Positions 8,084-17,752 are shown, counted from the first letter of the stretch. The stretch is DNA of 64,000 nucleotides from an uncultured Pelagibacteraceae bacterium (GCA_902615425.1 CACMPD010000003.1:41282-105281); one strand, 5' to 3'. A program made the numbers and translations. Notes: generated from the letters alone by a model not told the origin.

Positions 8084-8359
8084 CTATTTATTGAATACTT
8101 CTTTTAAAGCTTTGGCAGGTAAGAATTTAACCTTTTGCGATGCAGCAATTTGAATTTGCTCACCAGTTCTAGGGTTTCTTCCAACTCTCGCTTTTCTCTT
8201 AGCCACTTTATATGTACCAAATCCTGCAATTTTGACTGAATCATCAGCTTTTAGTGCATCTAAAATAGTGTTGGTAATCGTGTCAAAAGTTCTCTCAGCA
8301 TCAGCTTTACTTAGGTTTAAAGCGCCTGATAATTTGACAACTAATTGTTTTTTGTTCAT
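8084..8359 (-). CDS. hup: DNA-binding protein HU
   Basis: 91 residues, the standard HU/IHF length. It has the N-terminal helix pair (KKQLVVKLSGALNLSKADAE), KIAGFGTYKV, and the DNA-minor-groove arm ARVGRNPRTGEQI with the conserved NP dipeptide. The lack of IHF-specific features and the RKARVGRNP arm make it HU rather than IHF. It is a single gene with its own hairpin downstream. The start at 8359 has GGAGC as ribosome site. Confidence 0.95.
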   Translation of the reverse strand: MNKKQLVVKLSGALNLSKADAERTFDTITNTILDALKADDSVKIAGFGTYKVAKRKARVGRNPRTGEQIQIAASQKVKFLPAKALKEVFNK

Positions 8360-8393
8360 TTTAGCTCCGGTTTTATTAGGTTATTTACTATCA

Positions 8394-8412
8394 TTATCAA
8401 AAGTATTGATAA
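8394..8412. promoter_or_regulatory. Dyad upstream of hup
   Basis: TTATCA-N7-TGATAA, a perfect six-base inverted repeat 35-53 bases before the hup start, in the position of a promoter. Could be an operator; chance is not excluded in this AT-rich context. Confidence 0.3.
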
Positions 8413-8510
8413 ATCAAGCCTTTTTTTAGTATCTGGCTCAAAGTTATACACAATATCTAGTGTAGTGAAAAAACCTCTATTTTAAAGGGTTATTTAAAGA
8501 CTTTAAATTT

Positions 8511-9623
8511 TTAACTAAATAAGCCTAGATCTTTAAGATCATTAAATGTTGTAAATATCATCAAAGTTAAGAGCAAAAACATCCCGATTCGAAAAAAACC
8601 CTCTTGCGTTTTTTGTGATAAAGGACGTCCTAACACTTTTTCGAAAGCATAAAACATTAAATGACCTCCATCTAACATTGGTATCGGAAATAAATTAATT
8701 AATCCTAAACTTATAGAAATGTAAGCCATCATGCTAACAAATGCCAACAAACCAAACTCTGCTACTTGACCTGAAATTTTAGCAATTCTAATTGGTCCAC
8801 CAAGTTGTGAAGTATCGGCTTTTCCAAAAATCATCGCACCGATATATTTAAGTGAGGATATACTTACGAAATATACTTCATTTGCTGCGTGGTATATAGC
8901 TTGGGCAGGTCCTAATTTAACATGGTTAATCTCATTGTTGTAAGCACTTAATTTAATTCCAACTATTCTTTTGTTAATCTTATTTCCAAGATTATCTTCA
9001 CTTAAAACCATTTTGGGTTTAACTTTTAATAATATTTCATCGTATGAACGTTTAACCTTAAAATCTATAAAATCATCTGTTGATAATGTTATAAATTTAG
9101 AAACATCCATAATACTTTTAACTTCATTTCCATCTATCTCTAAAATAATATCATTTTGTTTTAAACCGCCAATCATTGCAGGACTATCTTTTTGTACCTC
9201 ATTGATCATTGCAGGAGTAAAATCTTTTCCTGCAAAAGTATAAATGGAAAAGAAAATTAATAATGCGAGTAAGAAGTTTGCTAGTGGTCCACCAAAAACA
9301 ATTAAAGCTCTTTGATAAAGTGGTTTTAAAACAAATAATTTTTTCCTGTCTTCTTCGTTATATTTTTCTATTAATTTTTCTTGATCAGCTTGTGAAAAAA
9401 CATTTCGATCTCCAAAGAATTTTACATATCCACCAAGAGGTATCCAGCAAATTTTCCATCTAGTTCCAGATTTATCATTCCAACCAAATATTTCCTTTCC
9501 AAATCCAATTGAAAAATCAGTTACTGCAACACCATATCTTTTTGCAAAATAATAATGGCCGTATTCATGAATGAATACCACAATCATGATAAGTATTAAA
9601 AATGGTAATATATAATCTATCAT
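8511..9623 (-). CDS. rseP: Site-2 intramembrane protease RseP
   Basis: 370 residues. The zinc site HEYGH is at residues 19-23 in the first membrane helix, the second catalytic motif is NLFPIPMLDGG near residue 310, and a PDZ domain (about 125-205) with GLKQNDIILEIDG lies between. It cleaves membrane-anchored regulators inside the bilayer. In most alphaproteobacteria it sits next to bamA; here it follows a TPR protein gene, with ATG one base from the TPR stop, as the last gene of a minus-strand operon headed by the regulator at 11778. Confidence 0.94.
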   Translation of the reverse strand: MIDYILPFLILIMIVVFIHEYGHYYFAKRYGVAVTDFSIGFGKEIFGWNDKSGTRWKICWIPLGGYVKFFGDRNVFSQADQEKLIEKYNEEDRKKLFVLKPLYQRALIVFGGPLANFLLALLIFFSIYTFAGKDFTPAMINEVQKDSPAMIGGLKQNDIILEIDGNEVKSIMDVSKFITLSTDDFIDFKVKRSYDEILLKVKPKMVLSEDNLGNKINKRIVGIKLSAYNNEINHVKLGPAQAIYHAANEVYFVSISSLKYIGAMIFGKADTSQLGGPIRIAKISGQVAEFGLLAFVSMMAYISISLGLINLFPIPMLDGGHLMFYAFEKVLGRPLSQKTQEGFFRIGMFLLLTLMIFTTFNDLKDLGLFS

Positions 9624-9624
9624 C

Positions 9625-10173
9625 TTAGATGGATTGTTTTTTAATTAGTTCTTTAATTTGATTTATCATCATATCTGGTGATTTCATTGTGGGATATATC
9701 TCTTTAGCTTTTTCATAACTCTCAATTGCCTTATTATAATTTTTTAATTGAATATTTACAAGACCTTGTCCAGCAAGAGCGCCGAAATGCCTTTTTTCTA
9801 ATTCTAAAACTTTATCAATATCTTTTTGCGACTTTTCAAAATTACCAGATAAATAGAATACAGTTGCACGTTTATTCCATGCCTCAGCCCATAATGGATC
9901 CAAATTTATTGCTATAGAAAATATATCTATTGCTTGATTGTATTTTGACTCATTTACTAAACTTGATCCTTTATTTAATAACATTGTCAAATTTTCATCA
10001 TTTGGATGTGTGCTCCATATTTGCCAAATTTCTTGTTCAATTTTATATGCGGCTGAGTAATTTTGAGTTTTTAAATCATCAAACAATTGATTAAGTTTTT
10101 TAATTCTTTCATCTGCAATTGAATTACTAAAATTTGAAAAAAAAATTATAAAAATTATAAAAATTTTTTTCAT
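9625..10173 (-). CDS. Secreted TPR-repeat protein
   Basis: 182 residues with a signal peptide (MKKIFIIFIIFFSNFSNSIADE). Residues about 65-165 hold three tetratricopeptide repeats (for example AWNKRATVFYLSGNFEKSQKDIDKVL and ALAGQGLVNIQLKNYNKAIESYEKA). Probably a periplasmic scaffold. It lies tightly between the small membrane protein and rseP. No specific function can be given. Confidence 0.85.
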   Translation of the reverse strand: MKKIFIIFIIFFSNFSNSIADERIKKLNQLFDDLKTQNYSAAYKIEQEIWQIWSTHPNDENLTMLLNKGSSLVNESKYNQAIDIFSIAINLDPLWAEAWNKRATVFYLSGNFEKSQKDIDKVLELEKRHFGALAGQGLVNIQLKNYNKAIESYEKAKEIYPTMKSPDMMINQIKELIKKQSI

Positions 10174-10178
10174 CAGAA

Positions 10179-10343
10179 CTAAAAGTATAATAAAATCAAT
10201 ACTGCTAATACAAATAATAAGGCTGCAATTAAAATAACTAAATTAATTTTAACATTAAATTTTTGGTAAATTTTCTCATTAATCTTTTCCCAAAAAAGAA
10301 CAATTAAAAAGAATATGACTGCAGGAATTATAAATTTAAGCAT
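10179..10343 (-). CDS. Small two-helix membrane protein
   Basis: 54 residues from ATG 10343; a GTG at 10361 would add six residues and overlap the upstream regulator by 14 bases. Two hydrophobic segments (FIIPAVIFFLIVLFW and LVILIAALLFVLAVLILLYF) flank a charged loop KINEKIYQKF. It lies four bases after the regulator stop and six bases before the TPR gene, so it is part of the operon. Not assignable to a family. Confidence 0.6.
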   Translation of the reverse strand: MLKFIIPAVIFFLIVLFWEKINEKIYQKFNVKINLVILIAALLFVLAVLILLYF

Positions 10344-10347
10344 ATCT

Positions 10348-11778
10348 TTAATTTTTATCACCTACATAAACTGAAACGCCTCTCAGATTTATGTCGACAT
10401 CAAATTTTTTGTGTAAAGGAGGAAAAGCTCTTTGAGAACAATCTAATCTATCGCAGGTTCTACATGACACACCTATTGGAATTTCTGATGACTTTTCACT
10501 TAAGTTAACATTTTCAGTATATACAAAATCTTTAGCATATTTAGCTTCACAACCTAACCCAATAGACAAAATACTTTTTGCTCTACCAAATCTTCCAATC
10601 CCTTTTTCAACAGTTCGTGCAATACAAACATATTTTTCTCCGTTGGTCATTTTACTTACAGCACTTTGAATAACTCCAGGTCTTGTGAATGCAGAATAAA
10701 CATTCCATCTTGGACACGCACCTCCATATCTTGGAATTTCAATTCCAGACAAAGAAAATCTTTTAGAAATATTCCCAGCCATATCAACCCTTAAAAAATG
10801 AAATGGAATTCCAGGTAGTTTTGGATCTTGCAAACAGGTTACTCTATGGGCAACTTGTTCAAAAGATGTTGCAAAAGTATTTTGTAGTAATTCAAGATCG
10901 TATTTAAGTTTTTTACACTCAGAATGAAATAGTTTGTAAGGCATTAATATTGCTGCACCACAATAATTAAGCAAAGCAATTTTAGTTAATTTTTTAGACT
11001 CTTCTGACGGAAAAGTAAATTTAGTTAAATAATCCTCAATTTGTTTAATTGCTCCCTCTTGTGCAATTTGTGCAGCTGCATGAAGTTTTTTTGTTTCAAG
11101 GGAACTATAATCACTCAACAGAAGTTCTTTTTTATTTTTGTTATAAATTTTAGAAAAAGGTTTATTTTCCTCTGGAATAACATCTTTGACAATAATGTCA
11201 TATTCAGATTTTAAATGATCACAAAGAGCAACATATCTTGTACGATTATTTTTTTGAACTTTTTCAAAAACTTTATTGGCAAAATCCTCTAATTTTGGAA
11301 AATAGTTTTTATTTTCTTGAAGAAAGTCTGAAATAACTTCACCTGGAAATGAGTTCTTTCTATTATCAACAATTTTTCCAGAAATTTTTTCAATCTTATT
11401 TACTAATTCATGATCTTTTTTTTTTAAAATATCTCCTAATCTTACAATTGCTTTTCCAATTTTTGGATTAGTTCCTACAAGATCTTTGACCTCTGGCCCT
11501 AAAATATCAAGATCCTCAAATAATTTATCATCTAAAATTTCTGATAAAGTATTTTCTAAATTTACATCATCTTTTGATGTTAATTGAGAAAGTTCGATAT
11601 TTAACTTTTCGCAAATTTTTAAAAGTAGATCCCCATCAATTTTTCTTTTTCCCCCCTCAATTAAATTTAAATAACTAGGTGAAATGTTTATTTCTTGCGC
11701 AAGTTTGTTAGCTTGAAGACCCTTTTGACGTCTAAAAGCCTTGATTTTTGGTCCTATTTTTAAATCATTTTGACTCAT
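10348..11778 (-). CDS. XRE/ImmA-type short-chain acyl-CoA-responsive regulator (ScfR/RamB-like)
   Basis: 476 residues: an N-terminal helix-turn-helix (residues 5-65: KIKAFRRQKGLQANKLAQEINISPSYL pattern), a central ImmA/IrrE-like domain, and a C-terminal Cys-rich DUF2083 domain ending IPIGVSCRTCDRLDCSQRAFPPLH with the conserved CxxCDRxxCxxR. This is the architecture of RamB, PrpC-type and PccR regulators of acetate and propionate use. It is divergent from isocitrate lyase, the classic RamB target, with repeated TTTGTAAA boxes between, so it very likely controls aceA and itself. Confidence 0.85.
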   Translation of the reverse strand: MSQNDLKIGPKIKAFRRQKGLQANKLAQEINISPSYLNLIEGGKRKIDGDLLLKICEKLNIELSQLTSKDDVNLENTLSEILDDKLFEDLDILGPEVKDLVGTNPKIGKAIVRLGDILKKKDHELVNKIEKISGKIVDNRKNSFPGEVISDFLQENKNYFPKLEDFANKVFEKVQKNNRTRYVALCDHLKSEYDIIVKDVIPEENKPFSKIYNKNKKELLLSDYSSLETKKLHAAAQIAQEGAIKQIEDYLTKFTFPSEESKKLTKIALLNYCGAAILMPYKLFHSECKKLKYDLELLQNTFATSFEQVAHRVTCLQDPKLPGIPFHFLRVDMAGNISKRFSLSGIEIPRYGGACPRWNVYSAFTRPGVIQSAVSKMTNGEKYVCIARTVEKGIGRFGRAKSILSIGLGCEAKYAKDFVYTENVNLSEKSSEIPIGVSCRTCDRLDCSQRAFPPLHKKFDVDINLRGVSVYVGDKN

Positions 11779-11786
11779 ATTTTCTA

Positions 11787-11876
11787 TTTGTAAATTTTGT
11801 AAATTTATATTTACAATTATTTTCCTTTATTTACAAGCTTTTTATTCTTTTTTGTAGATTTTGTAAATTTTGTAAA
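11787..11876. promoter_or_regulatory. Cluster of TTTGTAAA boxes (candidate operator array)
   Basis: Four exact TTTGTAAA copies start at 11787, 11796, 11860 and 11869, in two pairs with a nine-base period. Near copies occur at 11810 (TTTACAAT), 11830 (TTTACAAG) and 11851 (TTTGTAGA, in phase with the second pair). The boxes sit between the ScfR-like regulator and the 53-residue ORF/aceA. ScfR regulators such as PccR are known to recognise TTTGCAAA-like repeats, and RamB sites are similar, so these are likely its operators. Confidence 0.6.
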
Positions 11877-11889
11877 TTATAAGATTTAC

Positions 11890-12051
11890 ATGACTGATAA
11901 ACAAAAAAACACAGAAAATGAGGCTCAAATCATAAAAAGTGAGGACCTTGCTAGACATAATAGCAGAGGTATTTACATGAGAGATGATCATTGTGATTGG
12001 GGTTCAAGTGGAATGAAAGATTTAGTTGAGACACTAAACGACTCAAATTAA
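11890..12051 (+). CDS. Small hydrophilic protein upstream of isocitrate lyase
   Basis: A 53-residue frame from ATG 11890 to TAA 12051, beginning 14 bases after the last TTTGTAAA box and ending 52 bases before aceA. It is acidic in the N-terminal part and has a compact block RGIYMRDDHCDWGSSGMKDLV that looks like a folded motif. No family is recognised. Its place in the regulator/aceA intergenic region suggests a leader gene or a small partner of the glyoxylate pathway. There is no strong ribosome site. Confidence 0.5.
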   Translation: MTDKQKNTENEAQIIKSEDLARHNSRGIYMRDDHCDWGSSGMKDLVETLNDSN

Positions 12052-12103
12052 ATCAAATTTTACTTTTTCATTTTAATTTTAACTTCTGAGGTAACTACCA
12101 ATT

Positions 12104-13378
12104 ATGAGTGCAGAAAACATCTCATACGAACTAAAAAGATTTGCAGGTATTAAAAGAGATTATACCCCCGATGAAGTTGAAAGATTAAGAGGCTCAATTA
12201 AAATTGAATATTCCTTATGTAAACAACAATCAGTTAAACTTTGGAAACTTCTTAATACAGAAAATTATATAAGTACTTTAGGATCTTTATCAGGAAATCA
12301 AGCAGTTCAACACGCTAAAGCTGGTCTGAAATCAATTTATCTAAGTGGTTGGCAAGTAGCTGCAGACGCTAATAGTGCTGGTGAAATGTACCCAGATCAA
12401 TCTTTATATCCATATGATAGTGCTCCAAAACTTGTTGAGTCTATGAATAACGCTTTGCTAAGAGCGGACCAAATTCAACATATGGAACTAAAAGATGGTG
12501 ATATGAGAAAAGAGAAAAGAATTGATTATATGCTTCCAATCATTGCTGATGGTGAAGCAGGTTTTGGAGGTCCATTAAATGTTTTCGAACTTACAAAGAA
12601 GTTTATTAAAGCTGGTGCAGCAGGTGTTCATTTTGAAGATCAATTAGCTAGTGAAAAAAAATGTGGTCATATGGGTGGTAAAGTACTTGTGCCGACAGGG
12701 ACTATGATTAAAAATTTAAAGGCTGCAAGACTAGCAGCTGATATTGCTGATGTTCCATTGATAATTTTAGCTAGAACAGATGCAAATGCTGCAAAACTAA
12801 TTACTAATGATTTTGATGAAAATGATAAACCTTTTCTTACAGGTGAAAGATCTCCTGAAGGATTTTATTACGTTAAATCAGGAATTGAACAAGCAATTTC
12901 AAGAGGATTGGCATATGCACCATATTCAGATTTAATTTGGTGTGAAACAGCTACACCTAATCTTGAAGAAGCTAAAAAATTTGCAGATGCAATTCATGAA
13001 AAATTTCCTGGAAAACTTTTAGCATATAATTGTTCTCCATCATTTAATTGGAAGAAGCATTTATCAGACGAAGAAATTGCTTCATTTCAAAAAGAAATAA
13101 GTAAAATGGGCTATAAATTTCAATTTATAACGCTAGCTGGCTTTCATACACAAAATATTGCAATTTTTGAATTAGCAGAAAAATACAAAAAAGAGGGTAT
13201 GGCTGCTTATTCTAAGATTCAAGAACAAGAATTTGCTCGTGAAAAAGATGGTTACACAAGCGTAAAACATCAAAGAGAAGTAGGTACATCTTATTTTGAT
13301 GCTGTTTCTAATACAATAAGTAGTGGAAAGAGCTCAACTACAGCAATGGATGGCTCAACCGAGTCTGAACAATTCTAA
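12104..13378 (+). CDS. aceA: Isocitrate lyase
   Basis: 424 residues, typical bacterial length. The catalytic [13 protein letters not shown] loop is at residues 185-197 with the active cysteine 187; the early [10 protein letters not shown] and the metal-binding [11 protein letters not shown] segments are present. It splits isocitrate into glyoxylate and succinate, the first step of the glyoxylate bypass. No malate synthase gene is in this window. Ribosome site GAGGT lies upstream, and it is followed by a strong hairpin terminator. Likely regulated by the divergent ScfR-like protein. Confidence 0.97.
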   Translation: MSAENISYELKRFAGIKRDYTPDEVERLRGSIKIEYSLCKQQSVKLWKLLNTENYISTLGSLSGNQAVQHAKAGLKSIYLSGWQVAADANSAGEMYPDQSLYPYDSAPKLVESMNNALLRADQIQHMELKDGDMRKEKRIDYMLPIIADGEAGFGGPLNVFELTKKFIKAGAAGVHFEDQLASEKKCGHMGGKVLVPTGTMIKNLKAARLAADIADVPLIILARTDANAAKLITNDFDENDKPFLTGERSPEGFYYVKSGIEQAISRGLAYAPYSDLIWCETATPNLEEAKKFADAIHEKFPGKLLAYNCSPSFNWKKHLSDEEIASFQKEISKMGYKFQFITLAGFHTQNIAIFELAEKYKKEGMAAYSKIQEQEFAREKDGYTSVKHQREVGTSYFDAVSNTISSGKSSTTAMDGSTESEQF

Positions 13379-13407
13379 TAAAACAACTCCTCTTATATAT
13401 TAGTCTA

Positions 13408-13440
13408 TTAACTGGCCCAGAAATGGGTCAGTTAAATTTT
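13408..13440 (+). terminator. Terminator after aceA
   Basis: Stem TTAACTGGCCC/GGGTCAGTTAA (11 bp with one G-U) and a six-base loop, followed by a short T-run. It overlaps the last codons of the convergent gene at 13428-14348. Confidence 0.75.
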
Positions 13441-14348
13441 CTGGTAATAAATCTAAATTTCCAAAAGAGATTTTTAATTAATCTTTTTAAGATAAAAATA
13501 TCAGCCATTTTTTTTCTATTTCCTGAATCAATAATAATTTCATTAATCTGAAACTTACAGGCACCTCTAATATCAAAGTAATATTTTTTGTCTAAATCAG
13601 GAAATTTTTCATAATAATTATTGGTTATATGTTCAATAAAAGAATCTGGGTGTGGTTGATTATTTTCTTCAGGAATTAAAGTTGCTTTGAAATAATTCAT
13701 ACTAAGCGCGTGGAAACCAATTGATGATCTCTCTGTAATACCATAATTATGTCTAAAGTTATGTGCTCTTTTTTCGAATGACCACCATTTGGATTTTAAA
13801 AAAGTTTCAAATTGTTTTTTAGTATAGATCCAAAAACAACAATAATTTTCTAAGTCATTGACGATGAAACTTTGACCCTCTATTTCAAAAAATTTGTCTA
13901 ATTTTTTTGAAATATGAATACTATGCTTCTGATTAGTTTTATTATTCATTTCATATATAAAAAAACCTAAATGAAACCCTTTATTTGCTAATAAATCTTG
14001 ATATTTTAGCCAATATTGTAGATTAACTTCTGAAAACTTAATGTCGTGCTCTAAGTAAGTAAAGTATTCATAGTCATTTTTTTGTTCTTCCATTAATGAT
14101 CTACACTTCCATGTTAAATAACCTTTATTCAGGTCACTATCACTTATTTGATGTTTGATAATTTTAGCATTTAAATTTTTATCATCCAAAAAATCATTAT
14201 GTGTGTGAATAAAAATATCATTTTTAATTGAAAGTGTTTTTAGATTGATTACATTTTCTTCAAGATAATCAAAACGTCTTAAATTTCTATAACCTTCTTT
14301 TTTTTCGGGATTTGGATTGTAAAAAGGTATATGAATAGATATAGACAT
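13428..14348 (-). CDS. Hypothetical protein, possibly a glycosyltransferase
   Basis: 306 residues, soluble, no signal peptide. The start MSISIHIPFYNPN and the mid-protein segment YFTYLEHDIKF (an acidic D-x-x or EHD box after a beta-strand) have the look of a GT-A type glycosyltransferase, and it is rich in aromatic residues (KWWSFEKRAHNF). I cannot assign a family with confidence. It is next to two sugar-nucleotide genes on the other strand, so a role in surface glycan or polar-head synthesis is plausible. Confidence 0.6.
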   Translation of the reverse strand: MSISIHIPFYNPNPEKKEGYRNLRRFDYLEENVINLKTLSIKNDIFIHTHNDFLDDKNLNAKIIKHQISDSDLNKGYLTWKCRSLMEEQKNDYEYFTYLEHDIKFSEVNLQYWLKYQDLLANKGFHLGFFIYEMNNKTNQKHSIHISKKLDKFFEIEGQSFIVNDLENYCCFWIYTKKQFETFLKSKWWSFEKRAHNFRHNYGITERSSIGFHALSMNYFKATLIPEENNQPHPDSFIEHITNNYYEKFPDLDKKYYFDIRGACKFQINEIIIDSGNRKKMADIFILKRLIKNLFWKFRFITRKFN

Positions 14349-14389
14349 TATTTATTTTAAAATTATAAACATATTTATAACATTTAATA

Positions 14390-15343
14390 ATGAAAAAAAT
14401 TCTAATAACGGGTGGTACAGGTTATCTAGGAAGAAATTTAGCTAATTTTTATAAGAAAAAATATAAAGTTTTTCTTGGCGCTCGTAATAATAAACAAAAT
14501 TTCCTAGTAAAGAATTTAACGAATTGTGAAGTAGTACCTTTAGATGTTTCTAATATTGAGTCTGTACATGATTGTTTAAATTATACTAAACCTGATATCG
14601 TAATTCATGCTGCAGCTACAAAATTTGTCGACTTATCAGAAAAATTTCCATTTGAATGTATTGATATAAATATACTTGGATCTACTAATATTGTTCGAGC
14701 TTGTATAAACAAAAAAGTTCCAACAGTTATAGGTGTTTCAACCGATAAAGCATCACCACCAATCAAAAATATTTACGGTTTAAGTAAATCTTGTATGGAA
14801 AGACTTTTTTCATCAATAAAATCTTATAGTAAAACTAAATTTATTTGTGTGAGATATGGTAATGTAACATGGTCTACTGGATCTGTTCTACCAATTTGGA
14901 AACAAATGTATAAAAAAAATAAGACTATACTTACCACTGGTCCTTATATGAGGCGGTTTTTTTTCTCAGTCAATGAAGCTGTAAGTTTAATTGATCAGGC
15001 TCTAAAACTTAAAAATAAATTAAATGGAAAAATTCTTTCAGCTGAAATGAAATCTGCAAAAATGATTGATTTCTTAAAAGTCTGGACAAAAAAATTTGGT
15101 GGTAAATATAAAATAATTCAATCTAGAAAAGGTGATCGACAAGATGAATATCTTATTGGTGAAGACGAGTTAAAATATGCTAAAGAAATGAAAATTAAGA
15201 ATAGAAAATATTTTGTTATCGATTTTAATAATCTTTTAAAAAAACCACTTAAAGAAATAGTATCATCTGAAAATGCAAAGAGATTAGCGCAGTCTGAAAT
15301 TGAAAAAATTATCAAGTTTGGTCTGAAATCTAATGACTTATAG
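14390..15343 (+). CDS. Extended SDR, sugar-nucleotide dehydratase/epimerase
   Basis: 317 residues. The Rossmann motif GGTGYLG is at residues 8-14, and the Tyr-Lys pair is in IYGLSKSCMERLF. The segment CVRYGNVTWSTGSVLPIW, together with GPYMRRFFFSVNEAV, is characteristic of the UDP-GlcNAc 4,6-dehydratase/PseB-FlaA1 group (RYGNV-x-x-SRGSV-x-P-x-F). It probably makes a 4-keto sugar nucleotide. It overlaps the next gene by eleven bases and forms an operon with it. Confidence 0.8.
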   Translation: MKKILITGGTGYLGRNLANFYKKKYKVFLGARNNKQNFLVKNLTNCEVVPLDVSNIESVHDCLNYTKPDIVIHAAATKFVDLSEKFPFECIDINILGSTNIVRACINKKVPTVIGVSTDKASPPIKNIYGLSKSCMERLFSSIKSYSKTKFICVRYGNVTWSTGSVLPIWKQMYKKNKTILTTGPYMRRFFFSVNEAVSLIDQALKLKNKLNGKILSAEMKSAKMIDFLKVWTKKFGGKYKIIQSRKGDRQDEYLIGEDELKYAKEMKIKNRKYFVIDFNNLLKKPLKEIVSSENAKRLAQSEIEKIIKFGLKSNDL

Positions 15344-16013
15344 AAAAATAAATCATGCTTTTATAATGGCAGCTGGACGTGGAACCAGATTAATGCCACT
15401 TACCAAAAAAATACCTAAAGGTTTAGTTAAATTTAAACAAACTTCATTAATAGCAAGAGGTATCAAAAGACTGAAAAAATATATAAATTTTGTTCATATT
15501 TCAGTTGGTTATAAAGGGCCTATTTTAGCTAAACATTTAATAGAAGAAAAGGTTTCATCAATAATAAATACAGATAAAAAAGGTAATTCTTGGTGGATAT
15601 TCAACTCTATATTTAAATCATTTAACTCTCCAATTTATGTCTTAACTTGCGACAACGTCACTAACATTGATTTTAAAAAACTTGAGAAAGATTATTATAA
15701 AAAAGGTCAGCCTCTATGCATGTTAATTCCAACAAAACCCATTAAAGGATTAGCGGGAGATTTTATTTTTAAAAAAAAGAATATTGTTAAAAAACTCTCA
15801 AGAACACAAAAATCTGATATTTACTGCACCGGTATTCAAATATTAAATCCAAAAAAGATAAACGATAAAATTAAACCAACTGATGACTTTAATATTCTCT
15901 GGAAAAAACTAATTAAAATCAGACAATTATATGTTTCTGATGTAATGCCAAAAAAATGGTACACAGTTGACAATTTAGATAACCTCAAAAAACTCAAAAA
16001 AATTTTTAAATAA
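15333..16013 (+). CDS. Sugar-nucleotidyltransferase
   Basis: 226 residues with the NTP_transferase signature at the N-terminus: AFIMAAGRGTRLMPLTKKIPKGLVKF, in which G-x-G-T-R-x-x-P-x-T-x-x-x-P-K binds the NTP. VLTCDNVTNIDF supplies the metal-binding Asp. It would activate a sugar-1-phosphate or phospho-alcohol; substrate unknown. Translationally coupled to the upstream SDR gene, supporting a shared sugar-nucleotide pathway. Confidence 0.85.
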   Translation: MTYRKINHAFIMAAGRGTRLMPLTKKIPKGLVKFKQTSLIARGIKRLKKYINFVHISVGYKGPILAKHLIEEKVSSIINTDKKGNSWWIFNSIFKSFNSPIYVLTCDNVTNIDFKKLEKDYYKKGQPLCMLIPTKPIKGLAGDFIFKKKNIVKKLSRTQKSDIYCTGIQILNPKKINDKIKPTDDFNILWKKLIKIRQLYVSDVMPKKWYTVDNLDNLKKLKKIFK

Positions 16014-16018
16014 ATCTT

Positions 16019-16786
16019 TTAAGACTTTATGCTGTAACCTTTTTTAAGTAATATAGAGACAATAATCACGCAAACTGACAAAAATAACACCATTAAACCC
16101 ACACTAATCCAAATATTAAAATCTGATATGCCATAGAAGGAGTATCTAAGGCTACTAATTAGGTAAACAACTGGATTAAAATAAGTAACCACTTGCCAAA
16201 ATTCAGGTAACATATCTAATGAATAAAGACTTCCACCTAAAAATACCATTGGTGTTATCACAAAAGATGGGATTATTGACATCTGTTCAAAGTCCTTGCT
16301 AACTAAACCAACTAAAAATCCAAATAATGCAAATGTAAAAGAAACGAGAACTAGTAAAAAAATCATTAGCAATGGATATTGAACTTGTACATCAGCAAAA
16401 AATTGTGCTGTTAAAAAAATTACAAAACCAACAATCAGTGTTTTGGTAGCTCCAGCACTTACAAATGCCAATACAATTTCATAAGCGGATATAGGTGCAG
16501 CTAAAATCTCATAAATAGTCCCATTAAATTTTGGAAAAAAAATTCCAAAAGAAGTATTACTTATTGATTGAGTTAATAGAGTTAACATCAGTAATCCTGG
16601 AACTATAAAAGATCCATAACTGATACCATCAATTTTTTGAACATAACCACCGATCACAGAACCAAAAACAATAAAATATAATGATGTTGAGATTACTGGT
16701 GATAAAAGAGATTGACCTAAAGTTCGTCTAAATCTATCCATTTCATGGAAGTAAATAGCTTTAAATCCATAATAATTAATTTTCAT
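16019..16786 (-). CDS. ABC-2 type transporter permease
   Basis: 255 residues with six hydrophobic segments and the ABC-2 signature region [19 protein letters not shown] near the C-terminus. It is encoded with, and overlaps by eleven bases, the ATPase at 16776. The pair has the lengths of the E. coli YadG/YadH exporter. Substrate unknown; export of a lipid, glycan or drug is possible, and the neighbouring surface-sugar genes favour a cell-envelope cargo. Confidence 0.88.
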   Translation of the reverse strand: MKINYYGFKAIYFHEMDRFRRTLGQSLLSPVISTSLYFIVFGSVIGGYVQKIDGISYGSFIVPGLLMLTLLTQSISNTSFGIFFPKFNGTIYEILAAPISAYEIVLAFVSAGATKTLIVGFVIFLTAQFFADVQVQYPLLMIFLLVLVSFTFALFGFLVGLVSKDFEQMSIIPSFVITPMVFLGGSLYSLDMLPEFWQVVTYFNPVVYLISSLRYSFYGISDFNIWISVGLMVLFLSVCVIIVSILLKKGYSIKS

Positions 16787-17711
16787 TATTTTCCCTTACT
16801 AAAGTAACAAATATTTTTTCTAAATTACTTTGCTCTGTTTTTAAATCTCTCAATTTTAATCCTGAGTCTTTTATATCTTGTAAAAGATTTGTAATCCCTG
16901 TCTGTTTTTCTTCGAGGTTGTAAGTGTAAACTAGCGACATTTTATTATTTCCAATAATTAAATTATATTTTTTTAATGAATCTGGAATATCTTGAATTTC
17001 CTCCTGTAATTCAACAGATAAAACTTTTCGACCCATTTTTTTTATAAGTTCTTTCTTTTGTTCTACAATGATAATTTCTCCTTGATTAATAACTCCCACT
17101 CGATCAGCAATCGCTTCGGCCTCTTCAATATAATGAGTTGTTAAAATAATTGTAACACCTATTTCTCTTAATGATTTTACCACCTTCCACATCTCTTGTC
17201 TTAATTCAACATCTACACCGGCAGTAGGTTCATCTAAAAATAAAATTTTTGGTTCATGAGACAATGCTTTAGCGATTAAAACTCTTCTTTTCATTCCACC
17301 TGATAATTTTCGCAAGATTAAATCTTTTTTGTCCCAAAGACTGAGTTGTTTCAAGACTTTTTCAATATGCTTTGGATCAGGTTTTTTTCCATACAAACCT
17401 CTTGAATAAGAAACGTTATTAAAAACAGTTTCAAATTGCTCTAAAGTTAATTCCTGAGGAACGAGTCCTATACGTGATCTTGTTTCCCTATAATTCTCAA
17501 TGATATCAAAGTCTTCAACTGTAACTTTTCCTGATGATGGTTTTACAATGCCACAAATAATGCTAATCAAAGTAGTTTTACCTGCACCATTGGGTCCAAG
17601 CATCGCAAAAATTTCTCCTTTTTTGATATTGAGGTTTATATTTTTTAAAGCATTAAAGCCGTTATCATAAACTTTTGAGAGATTATTAATTACTATTTGA
17701 TTTTCTGACAT
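16776..17711 (-). CDS. ABC-2 transporter ATP-binding protein
   Basis: 311 residues. Walker [10 protein letters not shown] (about 39-47), Q-loop VPQELTL, signature LSGGMKRR, Walker [13 protein letters not shown] and H-loop TTHYIEEAE are all intact. A C-terminal extension of about 80 residues resembles the DrrA/NodI subfamily. It energises the permease encoded immediately downstream. Confidence 0.92.
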   Translation of the reverse strand: MSENQIVINNLSKVYDNGFNALKNINLNIKKGEIFAMLGPNGAGKTTLISIICGIVKPSSGKVTVEDFDIIENYRETRSRIGLVPQELTLEQFETVFNNVSYSRGLYGKKPDPKHIEKVLKQLSLWDKKDLILRKLSGGMKRRVLIAKALSHEPKILFLDEPTAGVDVELRQEMWKVVKSLREIGVTIILTTHYIEEAEAIADRVGVINQGEIIIVEQKKELIKKMGRKVLSVELQEEIQDIPDSLKKYNLIIGNNKMSLVYTYNLEEKQTGITNLLQDIKDSGLKLRDLKTEQSNLEKIFVTLVRENNEN

Positions 17712-17752
17712 TCGGTCAGTTATATAATTATTAATTCACTTAATACAATCAA

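Noticed and set aside
11779..12103. Glycine riboswitch upstream of the glyoxylate gene
   Set aside because: No tandem glycine-aptamer core is visible; the region is explained by TTTGTAAA boxes and a small ORF.
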